30,951 bases of DNA from a virus. The stretch spans positions 1 through 30,951 of the IMG/VR virus record IMGVR_UViG_3300034190_002900; one strand, 5' to 3'. Below, one piece after another: positions 20,463 to 28,168 of this stretch. The translations under genes were made by a program, and so were the position numbers. Positions within the stretch are counted from its first letter, which is position 1, and the number at the start of each line of letters is the position of its first letter. A model generated the notes under the pieces. It was not told the DNA's origin, did not search any database, and saw only the letters and a program-made list of their open reading frames with translations.

Positions 20463-20486
20463 GTTAACTAGAGATCTCTAGTTAAC
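20463..20486. repeat. Perfect 24-bp palindrome
   Basis: The half-site GTTAACTAGAGA is followed immediately by its exact complement, with no spacer. The outer six bases GTTAAC are the iteron core. It suits a dimeric initiator or repressor, or cruciform extrusion. Confidence 0.9.
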
Positions 20487-20572
20487 AAGGGTAACATAAG
20501 GCTGTTAGCTTACCAGTGCTTAGAATGGTTCTGAGGGCTATTGGTTAATTTGACCAACTTAATGACACCGAT

Positions 20573-20604
20573 GTGGTCATATTGACTAAATAGTGGTTAT
20601 ATTG
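20573..20604. repeat. 12-bp direct repeat GTGGTYATATTG x2, 20 bp apart
   Basis: GTGGTCATATTG at 20573-20584 and GTGGTTATATTG at 20593-20604 differ at one base and are two helical turns apart. Confidence 0.75.
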
Positions 20605-20649
20605 TTAACTTGAGGTAACTCAGGGTTACTCAATCCCCGCGTTACCCTC

Positions 20650-20723
20650 GGTTAACCAGAGCACCACCCTCGGTTAACCAATCCCTTAACCCTTGGTTAA
20701 CCAATGATAACCGACGGTTAACC
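20650..20723. repeat. Four GGTTAACC iterons spaced 21-23 bp
   Basis: GGTTAACC occurs at 20650-20657, 20672-20679, 20695-20702 and 20716-20723, mostly followed by A and preceded by CTC, CTT or GAC. The spacing is close to two helical turns. A further copy lies at 20383-20390, and a pair of AGGTTAAC words at 20940-20960. This is the arrangement of an initiator-binding iteron array. Confidence 0.85.
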
Positions 20724-20730
20724 AGAGATC

Positions 20731-20770
20731 CCATGATTCCCCATGATTCCCCATGATTCCCCATGAGAAC
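20731..20770. repeat. 10-bp tandem repeat (CCATGATTCC), three exact copies plus one diverged
   Basis: Three exact head-to-tail units followed by CCATGAGAAC, immediately after the GGTTAACC array. Confidence 0.9.
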
Positions 20771-21229
20771 CAGCGATAACCAGCGACCAGTTGATAACTA
20801 GTGATAATATGTAAGGGAAACATAGGGTTATAGTGAGAGTCATGGGTGAACATGGGGTTACGAAGGGACATGCGGGGTGCCTAAGTTGTCGTTAGCCAGT
20901 CCCACGTAAACCTAAGAATCTCAAGACCCCATACATGGCAGGTTAACTCAGGTTAACATATGTCAACAATAACTAACCCTAAGTTAACCCTAAGTATAAT
21001 AAAATAATCTAACAGAAGCTGGCGGTTGCCTTACCTCATTTCGTTTACTAAGTTATTTCTTAGAAACTTCTTCCTTGTTAAAACTAGATAAGTAAACTTA
21101 AGTATACCTAAGTAGGAAGATTCTGCTACAAAGAAGTATAATCCTAAGGATACTTAAGAAACCTAAGGTACGGCCTTGGGGTTTAATCTGCTAACATGAA
21201 ATGTTTTCTGATGTTTCCCAAGAAACCTC

Positions 21230-21258
21230 TTGACAAAGAGCGCTCATTAGTGTATATA
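21230..21258 (+). promoter_or_regulatory. Sigma-70 promoter of the rightward (late) operon
   Basis: Perfect TTGACA, 17-base spacer, TATATA (4/6; TATACT two bases on is 5/6 with a 19-base spacer). The expected start lies about 25 bases before the leader AAAGGAATTACTA of the sigma-like gene. Host RNA polymerase should use it directly. Confidence 0.7.
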
Positions 21259-21290
21259 CTCCTTATACTAACCAATTAAAGGAATTACTA

Positions 21291-21851
21291 ATGACTCATC
21301 CATTAAACAAGAAGATCTCTACTATTTCTACTGCTGACATTTATAACGAAGCTTACTTAGCAGTTAAATTATTTATAGGAAAGAAAAGCCAACATACCAC
21401 ACTACCAGCCTTTGGTTCTCATGTATCACTAGAAGACCTAGCGATGGACACGTGTGAGAAGGTTGTACGAGCTAATCCTATATACCTAACGAAAACCTAT
21501 GTCCGTATAGCTGCTCGTTGTGTTTGCTTAGATAAACTCAAGAGCAGAAAGCTACGTCAGGTTCACGTGGATCCTTTCGAAGACGAAGTAGTTGTACTGG
21601 AAGACTGTGTTGAAGGCGATATCACGGATAAGATTGATATCCTAGAGCAACAATTGCTATCTGCTATGGATCCACTACAGAAGAGAATCTATGAAGAATT
21701 ACTTAAGAACAAGATGTACGTGGAAATCTCAGAAACCTTGAATATTTCCCTAAGAACACTAGAACGTCAGATTCAGGAACTCAAGTGGTTATGTGAGTAT
21801 CTCCTAGTAGGTACTGATCCTGACACAAATAAGCATTCATTACTATTTTAA
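21291..21851 (+). CDS. Sigma-70 family / ECF-like sigma factor (186 aa)
   Basis: Residues of about 44-95 look like sigma region 2: SLEDLAMDTCEKVV, then TYVRIAARCVCLDKLKSRKL, which is the acidic helix plus the aromatic/basic -10-binding helix. An acidic linker follows at about 98-120. Residues of about 123-172 resemble region 4: LLSAMDPLQKRIYEELL, then MYVEISETLNISLRTLERQI, a helix-turn-helix that would read the -35 element. The length suits a two-domain ECF-type factor. It is the first gene after the late promoter and directly precedes the terminase genes, so it may redirect RNA polymerase to late promoters. The identification is by pattern, not by search. Start: AAAGGAATTACTA before ATG. Confidence 0.65.
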   Translation: MTHPLNKKISTISTADIYNEAYLAVKLFIGKKSQHTTLPAFGSHVSLEDLAMDTCEKVVRANPIYLTKTYVRIAARCVCLDKLKSRKLRQVHVDPFEDEVVVLEDCVEGDITDKIDILEQQLLSAMDPLQKRIYEELLKNKMYVEISETLNISLRTLERQIQELKWLCEYLLVGTDPDTNKHSLLF

Positions 21852-21860
21852 GGAGGTCCA

Positions 21861-22226
21861 ATGACCGAACTAACGGAAACAGAGGAACTATTCTTAATTA
21901 ACTTAGAAACAGCCTCTACGATTAAAGCAGCTTCAGAGGCCACTGGTATCTCCGCACACATGGGATATAAACTAGCTAGTAAACTAAAGGATGAAATCCT
22001 AAATAGAGCTCGTGATAACTTAGCTGTTGCTAGTTTAAAGGCCGCAGGAACTACCGTGGATCTCTTAGATGCGGATGCAGGTACCGAGAAAGGGGAACTT
22101 AGGTTAGCTGCTTCCAAGGAAATCATGGATAGAGTAGGGATTACTAAGCATACTTCTGTTGAAGTCTCTATTGAGAATGAGAATGGTATCTTTATACTTC
22201 CTGCGAAGGCCTCTACGGAGACTTAA
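21861..22226 (+). CDS. terS: Terminase small subunit (TerS)-like protein (121 aa)
   Basis: Residues of about 12-45 form a helix-turn-helix (TASTIKAASEATGISAHMGY followed by KLASKLKDEIL), the DNA-recognition domain of small terminases. A central helix (KGELRLAASKEIMDRVGI) likely mediates oligomerisation, and the C-terminus is a short beta segment (ENGIFILPAK). The leader TAAGGAGGTCCA overlaps the stop of the sigma-like gene. The position just before terL is the usual one. It would recognise the packaging site and present DNA to TerL. Confidence 0.8.
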   Translation: MTELTETEELFLINLETASTIKAASEATGISAHMGYKLASKLKDEILNRARDNLAVASLKAAGTTVDLLDADAGTEKGELRLAASKEIMDRVGITKHTSVEVSIENENGIFILPAKASTET

Positions 22227-22265
22227 GACACTTAGATACCCTATGGTACTATAAATAACTAATAT

Positions 22266-22288
22266 GTCCTTAGAATAGCTCTGAGGAC
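22266..22288 (+). other. Hairpin just upstream of the terL leader
   Basis: GTCCTTAGA and TCTGAGGAC pair over nine bases (one wobble) around ATAGC. No T-run follows; the terL Shine-Dalgarno begins seven bases later. A similar hairpin (CTTAGA/TCTGAG) lies in the origin at 20519-20535. Confidence 0.6.
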
Positions 22289-22303
22289 CTCACAGGAGGA
22301 TCC

Positions 22304-24325
22304 ATGAACTTAAAGGACACCCTTGAAACCTACGGAAAAGATTGCATAGGTTACCCAACAGAGGATACCTACGCTAAATTACTTGAGATATCCCCTGATA
22401 TAGAGGAACTATGGCAGGAATTAGTATATAAACCAGTAAGGTCCATTAAACAGCCATTGTTTCACACGGCAACTGAGAACACTCACTACTGGTTAGCTGA
22501 TCCCGTGTTATACATACCATACATACAGGTTATGTTTGCTGCTCGTTACAGTAAGAAGTTAAGTATCAAGGAATCTAGAGAGAAACTAGAGTACCTAGGT
22601 TATAACGTAACCAGTGAAGGACAGATGTCCAACATATGGAACAGAGCACAGACTAGGCTTAAACTTAAGGACAAGGAACGTACAGCTACTAAGGATAGAC
22701 AGGCACGTAACGCGGTAGCCAAGGCGAAAGGTAAGACTAAACTACAGCCTCAAACAGAAGCAAGAACCAAACAACTAGCTGCTGCTCGTAAGATTTCTCA
22801 GGAGAAGAAGTTAATAGCTAAACTGAAGAAAGAAGAGCAGTTAGCAAAGAGACGTTTGGCCAAGACGGCAGCTAAAACAGGAAGAACAGCTAAGGATATT
22901 AAACAGACTAAAGCAGAACGCGAGGCTTCTCTAGGTCAAGTTAAAGAAGAGATTAAAGCTTCAGGTAAGAAAGTTCTCTATGAACCTACAGCTAAGCAGG
23001 CGGAGTTCCACGAAGCTGATGAAGACATAGTTCTCTATGGAGGAGCTGCGGGTGGTGGTAAATCATATGCTATGCTTGTGGATGTCTTAAGATACTGTCA
23101 GCACGATGGTTACCGAGGACTTCTTATACGTAGAACTAGTCCTATGCTTAAGGAGTTAATCTCAGTATCGCGTAGTTTATATCCTAAGGCATTCCCGGGA
23201 GCTAAATTCAATAAGTCTGAGAACGTATGGTACTTTCCTTCAGGAGCAACTATCCAATTTGGGTACTTGGACCGAGAGGAAGACTTAGATAACTATCAAG
23301 GTTTACCTTACTCATACATAGGATTCGATGAGATTCAGCACCAAAGATCAGATGCAGGTTTCATTTACTTGTTATCACGGTTACGGAATGCTAATCCAGA
23401 GATCAAATGTTACATAAGAGCTTCTGCTAACCCCGGTGGTTCTCCTTGGGTAAAAGAGTTATTTATTGATTCTGCTGAACCTAATACAACATTCTACAAG
23501 AACGGTCTAAGTTACAGATTTATACCTGCGAAACTAGAGGATAATCCTTATTTAGATACACCTCAGGGTGATGAAGAGATGTCTCCGTATCGTAAGATGC
23601 TTATGGCATTACCTGAGGTCCAGCGTAAACAATTACTTGAAGGTGATTGGATGGTTGGTGAAGATTCTATGTTTGCATTTGCTGAAGCAGTCCATGTTAC
23701 TGATGAGTTACCTCCGATGCATTGGTCAGTAGTAAATGCATTAGATTACGGTTATAAAGATCCGGCAGCCTCCCTTTGGGGCGCAGTGTGTCCTAAGACT
23801 GGACAGATCATTATTTATAGTGAACTAGAGTGTCTAGAGCACGACCATACTTCATGGGCACGGGCGGTAAAAGAACATGAGGGGTACATACCTCAAGGTA
23901 TAGATAGGGTCATAGATGCTTCGGTATTTAAGATGACGGGTCATGTAGGACCGGGCGTTAGAGAACAATTAGCAGCTAATGGATTACAACCTAGACCTGC
24001 TGATAGGAACCGTGAGGCCGGGTGGAACCAAGTGTATCAGAGGTTACTTGTGAACCCTGAGACGGGTGTCCCTAATCTACTCGTTCATAGTTCTTGTGTT
24101 AAGTTGATAGAGCAATTAATGACAGCTAGAATTAATCCTAAGAAACCCGATGATATCGATGAGAAAAGGATTAAATCAAAAGGACGTACGCATCACTGGG
24201 ATCTTTTAGATACCTTGAGATACTTACTAATGTCTAGACCACAGACTTTAACAATACAAGAAAGATCCATGAGGCATAAAACGAATGCCCAAGGTTTCGC
24301 TAGGTATCGCGGCTATTTCGCTTGA
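22304..24325 (+). CDS. terL: Terminase large subunit (TerL) with long N-terminal extension (673 aa)
   Basis: The ATPase domain begins at about residue 225. It has Walker A GGAAGGGKS at 246-254, an arginine-containing LLIRRTSP, Walker B with YIGFDEIQ, and coupling motif SANPGG. The nuclease domain begins around NALDYGYKDPAASLWG, with an RNase H-like first acidic residue, and HHWDLLDTLRYLL near the end supplies another. This is the motor and nuclease that packages DNA into proheads. The first 225 residues are not part of a normal TerL: a folded piece of about 120 residues is followed by a very basic, alanine-rich helix region (KKEEQLAKRRLAKTAAKTG). Leader AGGAGGATCC. The gene overlaps a following HNH frame by four bases. 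Confidence 0.95.
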   Translation: MNLKDTLETYGKDCIGYPTEDTYAKLLEISPDIEELWQELVYKPVRSIKQPLFHTATENTHYWLADPVLYIPYIQVMFAARYSKKLSIKESREKLEYLGYNVTSEGQMSNIWNRAQTRLKLKDKERTATKDRQARNAVAKAKGKTKLQPQTEARTKQLAAARKISQEKKLIAKLKKEEQLAKRRLAKTAAKTGRTAKDIKQTKAEREASLGQVKEEIKASGKKVLYEPTAKQAEFHEADEDIVLYGGAAGGGKSYAMLVDVLRYCQHDGYRGLLIRRTSPMLKELISVSRSLYPKAFPGAKFNKSENVWYFPSGATIQFGYLDREEDLDNYQGLPYSYIGFDEIQHQRSDAGFIYLLSRLRNANPEIKCYIRASANPGGSPWVKELFIDSAEPNTTFYKNGLSYRFIPAKLEDNPYLDTPQGDEEMSPYRKMLMALPEVQRKQLLEGDWMVGEDSMFAFAEAVHVTDELPPMHWSVVNALDYGYKDPAASLWGAVCPKTGQIIIYSELECLEHDHTSWARAVKEHEGYIPQGIDRVIDASVFKMTGHVGPGVREQLAANGLQPRPADRNREAGWNQVYQRLLVNPETGVPNLLVHSSCVKLIEQLMTARINPKKPDDIDEKRIKSKGRTHHWDLLDTLRYLLMSRPQTLTIQERSMRHKTNAQGFARYRGYFA

Positions 24326-24600
24326 CGGTTATTTGCGAAGCAGTAACTGACCGTAGGCGTAGGCTTAAACAGAAAGCCATTGAATACAAAGGCGGTTGTT
24401 GTGAAGTCTGTGGTTATAAGAAATTCGCAGGTGCTTTAGAGTTCCACCATAAAGATCCTAATGAGAAAGATTTCAGTGTCTCTAATAAAGGCCACTGCCG
24501 TTCTTGGGAATCAATTAAAAGAGAACTAGATAAATGTGCATTGCTATGCGCTAATTGTCACCGAGAAATACATGGGAACGTAACTCAGTTGGTAGAGTGA
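24322..24600 (+). CDS. HNH endonuclease, TTG start, runs into tRNA-Asn (92 aa)
   Basis: The frame opens with TTG overlapping the terL stop (TTGA). The product has CCEVCGYKKFAGALEFHHKDP and LLCANCHREIHG, a compact HNH nuclease with paired CxxC zinc ligands and the HH and N-x-x-H active-site pattern. Its last nine codons and stop lie inside the first 27 bases of the tRNA-Asn gene. The start is uncertain: no good Shine-Dalgarno is visible, and coupling to terL termination is the best explanation. Likely a mobile homing nuclease next to tRNA and terminase genes. Confidence 0.65.
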   Translation: MTVICEAVTDRRRRLKQKAIEYKGGCCEVCGYKKFAGALEFHHKDPNEKDFSVSNKGHCRSWESIKRELDKCALLCANCHREIHGNVTQLVE

Positions 24601-24649
24601 GACGCTGTTAACGTTTAAGTCGGAGGTTCGAATCCTCCCGTTCCCGCCA
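24574..24649 (+). tRNA. tRNA-Asn (anticodon GTT)
   Basis: 76 bases with encoded CCA. Acceptor GGGAACG/CGTTCCC, D-arm ACTC/GAGT, anticodon loop CTGTTAA, T-arm GGAGG-TTCGAAT-CCTCC, discriminator G. All stems pair well. Confidence 0.95.
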
Positions 24650-24690
24650 CTATATGCCTTCCTGTTAACGTAGGATAGATAGCCAAATTC

Positions 24691-24763
24691 GCAGGTAAGT
24701 ACAAGGCGTACCGTCAGCCTTCCAAGCTGTACTGTGAGAGTTCGAGTCTCTCTATCTGCTCCA
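24691..24763 (+). tRNA. tRNA-Gly (anticodon TCC)
   Basis: 73 bases with encoded CCA. Acceptor GCAGGTA/TATCTGC (one wobble), anticodon loop CTTCCAA, T-arm GAGAG-TTCGAGT-CTCTC, discriminator T as in bacterial tRNA-Gly. The D-arm is short (GTAC-AAGGC-GTAC). Confidence 0.9.
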
Positions 24764-24764
24764 G

Positions 24765-24841
24765 GGGAACGTAGCTCAGTTGGTTAGAGCATGCGGCTTT
24801 TAACCGTCAGGTCTCAGGTTCGAATCCTGATGTTCCCACCA
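24765..24841 (+). tRNA. tRNA-Lys (anticodon TTT)
   Basis: 77 bases with encoded CCA. Acceptor GGGAACG/TGTTCCC, D-arm GCTC/GAGC, anticodon loop CTTTTAA, T-arm TCAGG-TTCGAAT-CCTGA. Only one base separates it from tRNA-Gly, so they are cut from one transcript. tRNA-Lys(UUU) is a known target of anticodon nucleases such as PrrC. Confidence 0.95.
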
Positions 24842-24846
24842 TTTCT

Positions 24847-24918
24847 TAGGGCCGTTCGGAAAACCAGACAGGTCTCCAAAACCTCGTTAGAAGGGTTCGA
24901 ATCCCTTGGTCCTAGCCA
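24847..24918 (+). tRNA. tRNA-Trp (anticodon CCA) with reduced D-arm
   Basis: 72 bases with encoded CCA. Acceptor TAGGGCC/GGTCCTA, anticodon loop CTCCAAA, T-arm AAGGG-TTCGAAT-CCCTT, discriminator G as expected for Trp. The D-arm has only 15 bases between acceptor and anticodon stems, with loop AAAA and no GG pair. Confidence 0.88.
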
Positions 24919-24971
24919 AACCTCAGACATGCAATGTGTCCTTACTTTTAATTTTATATAGGAGATTGCAA

Positions 24972-27050
24972 ATGGCCTCATTATTAGGCAACAAACCAAA
25001 GAAACAAGATGTACCCGAAGTACCTATGGATCCTGAACAATTACGAATGGATCAAGAACTAGAGGAAGCTGTACGCATGGGTCCTTTAGTTGCCCGTGTA
25101 CATTCTCACTTATCAGAAGCAGAGACCTCTAGGTTAACTGTGGAAAACCAATGGATTAAGAACTTACAAGCGTACCGAGGTATCGATAGTACTCAATTAG
25201 GGAAGAATGGTACTAAAGCTGAGTTTCGTGGTTCTGAAGAACACAAACCATACATACGAACAACTACGGTAAAAACAAGAGCAGCTTATGCTCAAATCAT
25301 GGAATCCTTAATGCAGAATTCAAGGTTCCCTTTAATGATCGAGAGTACTCCAGTATCTAGTGGTGCTCCTAACACAGCAACGAATGATCCGAACGCTCCT
25401 GAATCACAGGAAGACTTCGGTATTGGTTATGAAGGTGATGGTAAAGAACTAGCTGAAGGTGCTAATTCCAATAACATTAGTTGGAAGGAAAGTGATCCTT
25501 TATATTCTAACTTGAAGGAAGGGCATGATAAATCAGGAGGACAGTTCGCTCAGTTAAGTCCCGCGGCTCGTGGTGCTGAACAGATGACTAAAGTGATACA
25601 AGACCAGCTGGAAGAATCTAACGCACATACAGAACTACGTAAGTCAGTATTCGAGGCTTGTTTACTAGGAAGTGGTCTGATGAAAGGTGTGTTTACTGAA
25701 GAAAAGACTATACATAAATGGGTAGACGGTAAGTACAGTCCTGAGACAGTTAAGTTTCCTAAAGTACGTTCTACGTGTTTATGGGATTTATACATAGATC
25801 CTAACGCTATTGTGTTTGAAGATGCTGAATGGGTGATTGAACGTCACCGTAAGACAGCTAAGCAAATGAGAGATTTAGAAGGACAAAAGGGATTCCGAAC
25901 ACCTGCTGTCCAGAAGTGTATTGCTTCAGGAGCAAACTATACTAACAAGAGTTTTGAATTAATCGTTCGAGAAGAAGAAGCTATCATGAACAAAGGTAGA
26001 CTTTGGGAAGTATTAGAATACTGGGGTTACATAAGTAAAGAGGAAGCTATACAAGCAGGACTACCTGTTGACGGTAACGTTAGTCAAATACAAGTGAATC
26101 TATGGGTATGTGGTAATGAGATCCTAAGAATCTCCACGAACCCTTTCTTACCACAACGTATTCCTTACTTTATGTTTAACTATGAAGCTGATGCTTATAA
26201 CGTATATGGTACTGGTATCCCTGAGACGATGGAAGACTCTCAGAAGATGATGAATGGTTTTGCTCGTTTAGCGGTAGATAACTTAGCACTCGCAGGTAAC
26301 ATGGTATTTGATATAGATGAAACTATGTTAGTCGCTGGTCAAGATTATGATATCTATCCGGGTAAAGTATTCAGACGTCAAGGAGGACAAGCAGGGTCTG
26401 CTGTGACTGGTATTAAGTTCCCGTCGACAGCCAATGAAAACCTACAGATGATGGACACGTTCCGTCGTCAAGCAGATGAAGCTACGGGTATACCTAGTGT
26501 ATCCCATGGCCAGACTGGCGTTTCTGGTGTAGGTCGTACATCTAGTGGTCTTAACATGATCCTAGAGAACGCTAGTCTAAACATCAAAACAGTGATACGT
26601 AATCTGGATGATGATTTACTTCAACCAATGGGTCGTATGTTATTCTACTGGAACAATCAGTTTAACAAAGAGAATATTCCTACAGGTGATTATGATTGTA
26701 TAGCCACAGGTATTCGTTCGTATACTAAGAATGAGATCAAGGTACAGCGTTTACAGACGTTACTACAGTTATCTCAGAACCCTGCGTTAGCTCCTATGAT
26801 TAAACTACCTTACATTGTTAGGGAATTAATTAAAGGAATGGACATGGATCCTGAGGAAATCATTAACGACATGGATGAAGCTAAGATATACGCTGAGATC
26901 ATAGGTATGGCTGGTGGTGTTTCTGCTCAAAGTAAACAGGCTAATGCTATACAGAATCCAGAAGGACCTACAGGAACCTCAGGTAACACTGGCAACACTG
27001 AAGGTGCTGGTAATGTGGAGGGTTTAAATGGACAAGTCCCAAGCGTTTAA
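24972..27050 (+). CDS. Portal protein (692 aa)
   Basis: The start at 24972 (MASLLGNKPKK) follows TATAGGAGATTGCAA; an ATG at 24906 lies inside tRNA-Trp and is rejected. The long, largely helical protein with WDLYIDPNA, WVIERHRKT, FMFNYEADAYNVYGTGIPE and RTSSGLNMILENAS follows the pattern of large podovirus portals of the P22 type. The ring it forms is the DNA entry gate at one capsid vertex and binds TerL. The last 40 residues are low-complexity (Gly, Asn, Thr, Glu). Its 3' end overlaps the next small gene by 23 bases. It lies downstream of terL and the tRNAs, the normal order. Confidence 0.9.
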   Translation: MASLLGNKPKKQDVPEVPMDPEQLRMDQELEEAVRMGPLVARVHSHLSEAETSRLTVENQWIKNLQAYRGIDSTQLGKNGTKAEFRGSEEHKPYIRTTTVKTRAAYAQIMESLMQNSRFPLMIESTPVSSGAPNTATNDPNAPESQEDFGIGYEGDGKELAEGANSNNISWKESDPLYSNLKEGHDKSGGQFAQLSPAARGAEQMTKVIQDQLEESNAHTELRKSVFEACLLGSGLMKGVFTEEKTIHKWVDGKYSPETVKFPKVRSTCLWDLYIDPNAIVFEDAEWVIERHRKTAKQMRDLEGQKGFRTPAVQKCIASGANYTNKSFELIVREEEAIMNKGRLWEVLEYWGYISKEEAIQAGLPVDGNVSQIQVNLWVCGNEILRISTNPFLPQRIPYFMFNYEADAYNVYGTGIPETMEDSQKMMNGFARLAVDNLALAGNMVFDIDETMLVAGQDYDIYPGKVFRRQGGQAGSAVTGIKFPSTANENLQMMDTFRRQADEATGIPSVSHGQTGVSGVGRTSSGLNMILENASLNIKTVIRNLDDDLLQPMGRMLFYWNNQFNKENIPTGDYDCIATGIRSYTKNEIKVQRLQTLLQLSQNPALAPMIKLPYIVRELIKGMDMDPEEIINDMDEAKIYAEIIGMAGGVSAQSKQANAIQNPEGPTGTSGNTGNTEGAGNVEGLNGQVPSV

Positions 27051-27246
27051 CATGAAACCTTTGATTACTAATACTAGTCATTGGAAAATAATTGAGAACT
27101 ATTTGGCGGTTGAAATCGCTAGTTTAGTTACCCGACTACAAACATGTACTGAAGCTGATCTTAAAAAGATTCAAGGGGAGTTAGCTGCTCTCCGTAAAAT
27201 TGAAGCTTTGCCAGATCAACTTAAAACTGAACAACGCTCCCGATAG
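27028..27246 (+). CDS. Small protein between portal and scaffold (72 aa)
   Basis: Unrecognised. ATG 27028 follows GGAGGGTTTAA inside the portal gene's end. The 72-residue product is helical (WKIIENYLAVEIASLVTRLQ, then DLKKIQGELAALRKIEALPD) and probably forms a coiled coil. In related phages a small head-assembly or DNA-packaging helper often sits here, but no motif proves it. Confidence 0.65.
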   Translation: MDKSQAFNMKPLITNTSHWKIIENYLAVEIASLVTRLQTCTEADLKKIQGELAALRKIEALPDQLKTEQRSR

Positions 27247-27332
27247 GAACCGTTGTTCTTTAATTTAAACTAGAACTCAATTACCAAGGATCTTAAAGTA
27301 CCCAAAGTAATGACCTAGACAAGGAGAAACAA

Positions 27333-28145
27333 ATGACTCAAACAACCCAACGTAATAGCTTACTTGGTCAGGAAGCTTACCGTAACCCTCGTCACGAACA
27401 AGAGGCTGCGGCTTTACAAGCTCATGATGATGCAACCAATGATTCCCAAGGCCAAGCGGAATTAGGTGACGCAGCAAGTGAACAACCAGTCCATGACTGG
27501 GAAAAACGTTATAAAGACTTACAATCATTCAACTCTCGCAAAATCAACGAGCTAACGAATCAGATTAAGACTTTACAGACACAAGGCGTACCTAAGGTAC
27601 AAGCTCCTAGAACTCCAGAAGAAATGGCAGCATTCAAGGAAGCTAACCCTGAGATGTACGGCGTTATTCAACACATGGCTACTGAAATCGCGCAGTCTCA
27701 ATTGACTACGTATGATCAACAAATGGCTGATGTACAGAATGACCTTTTAGATACCAAGATGCAACGCGCGGAACTAGCGATTAAAGCAGCACATCCAGAC
27801 TTCGAACAGATTATCAATTCTGACAAGTTTGCAGTATGGGCTTCTACGCAGTCTAAAGACGTTCAAGATTGGATCTATAATAACCCTAATAATCCTGATC
27901 TAGCAATCAAAGCGCTAAGTCTTTATAAGTACGAGTCAGGTCACACACAAGCAGTAGATACTCCTGCCGCAGCGATGGATATACAATCCCCTGCAGGAAC
28001 AGGTACTGAGACTAATAGTCGTAACCATCCGGCGTATATCTGGAAAGAATCCGAGATACGTAAGATGTCCCCACAAGATTTCGCAAAGTGGGACGAATCG
28101 ATTAAATTAGCTCAGCATGAGGGACGTATCGCTGTAGGTCAATAA
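27333..28145 (+). CDS. Scaffolding protein (270 aa)
   Basis: Acidic, glutamine-rich and strongly helical, with a long coiled-coil middle (YKDLQSFNSRKINELTNQIK, then LDTKMQRAELAIKAAHPDF). The stretch PDFEQIINSDKFAVWASTQS is common in podovirus scaffolds. It sits directly upstream of the major capsid gene, as expected for an internal assembly scaffold that leaves the prohead before or during packaging. Leader ACAAGGAGAAACAA. The end (SPQDFAKWDESIKLAQHEGR) is a likely capsid-binding helix. Confidence 0.85.
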   Translation: MTQTTQRNSLLGQEAYRNPRHEQEAAALQAHDDATNDSQGQAELGDAASEQPVHDWEKRYKDLQSFNSRKINELTNQIKTLQTQGVPKVQAPRTPEEMAAFKEANPEMYGVIQHMATEIAQSQLTTYDQQMADVQNDLLDTKMQRAELAIKAAHPDFEQIINSDKFAVWASTQSKDVQDWIYNNPNNPDLAIKALSLYKYESGHTQAVDTPAAAMDIQSPAGTGTETNSRNHPAYIWKESEIRKMSPQDFAKWDESIKLAQHEGRIAVGQ

Positions 28146-28168
28146 TTTAATTTAAGAGGTAATAATAA

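Larger units (their letters stand above)
19627..21290. other. Intergenic origin/divergent-promoter region (about 1.66 kb)
   Basis: No convincing gene on either strand. The left part (19640-20000) is full of short perfect hairpins. The middle part (20040-20300) holds leftward promoter matches. The part from 20300 to 20960 holds DnaA boxes, GGTTAACC iterons, a long palindrome and tandem repeats. The right end has the late promoter. All genes diverge from here. Confidence 0.8.

Noticed and set aside
20686-20871. 61-codon minus-strand gene in the origin
   Set aside because: It consists of the iterons and the 10-bp tandem repeat, is low in complexity and lacks a convincing leader.
21848-22126. 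Minus-strand frame opposite terS
   Set aside because: It is a shadow of terS and has no leader.
24906-24971. N-terminal extension of the portal protein from ATG 24906
   Set aside because: It lies in tRNA-Trp; the ATG at 24972 has a strong leader.
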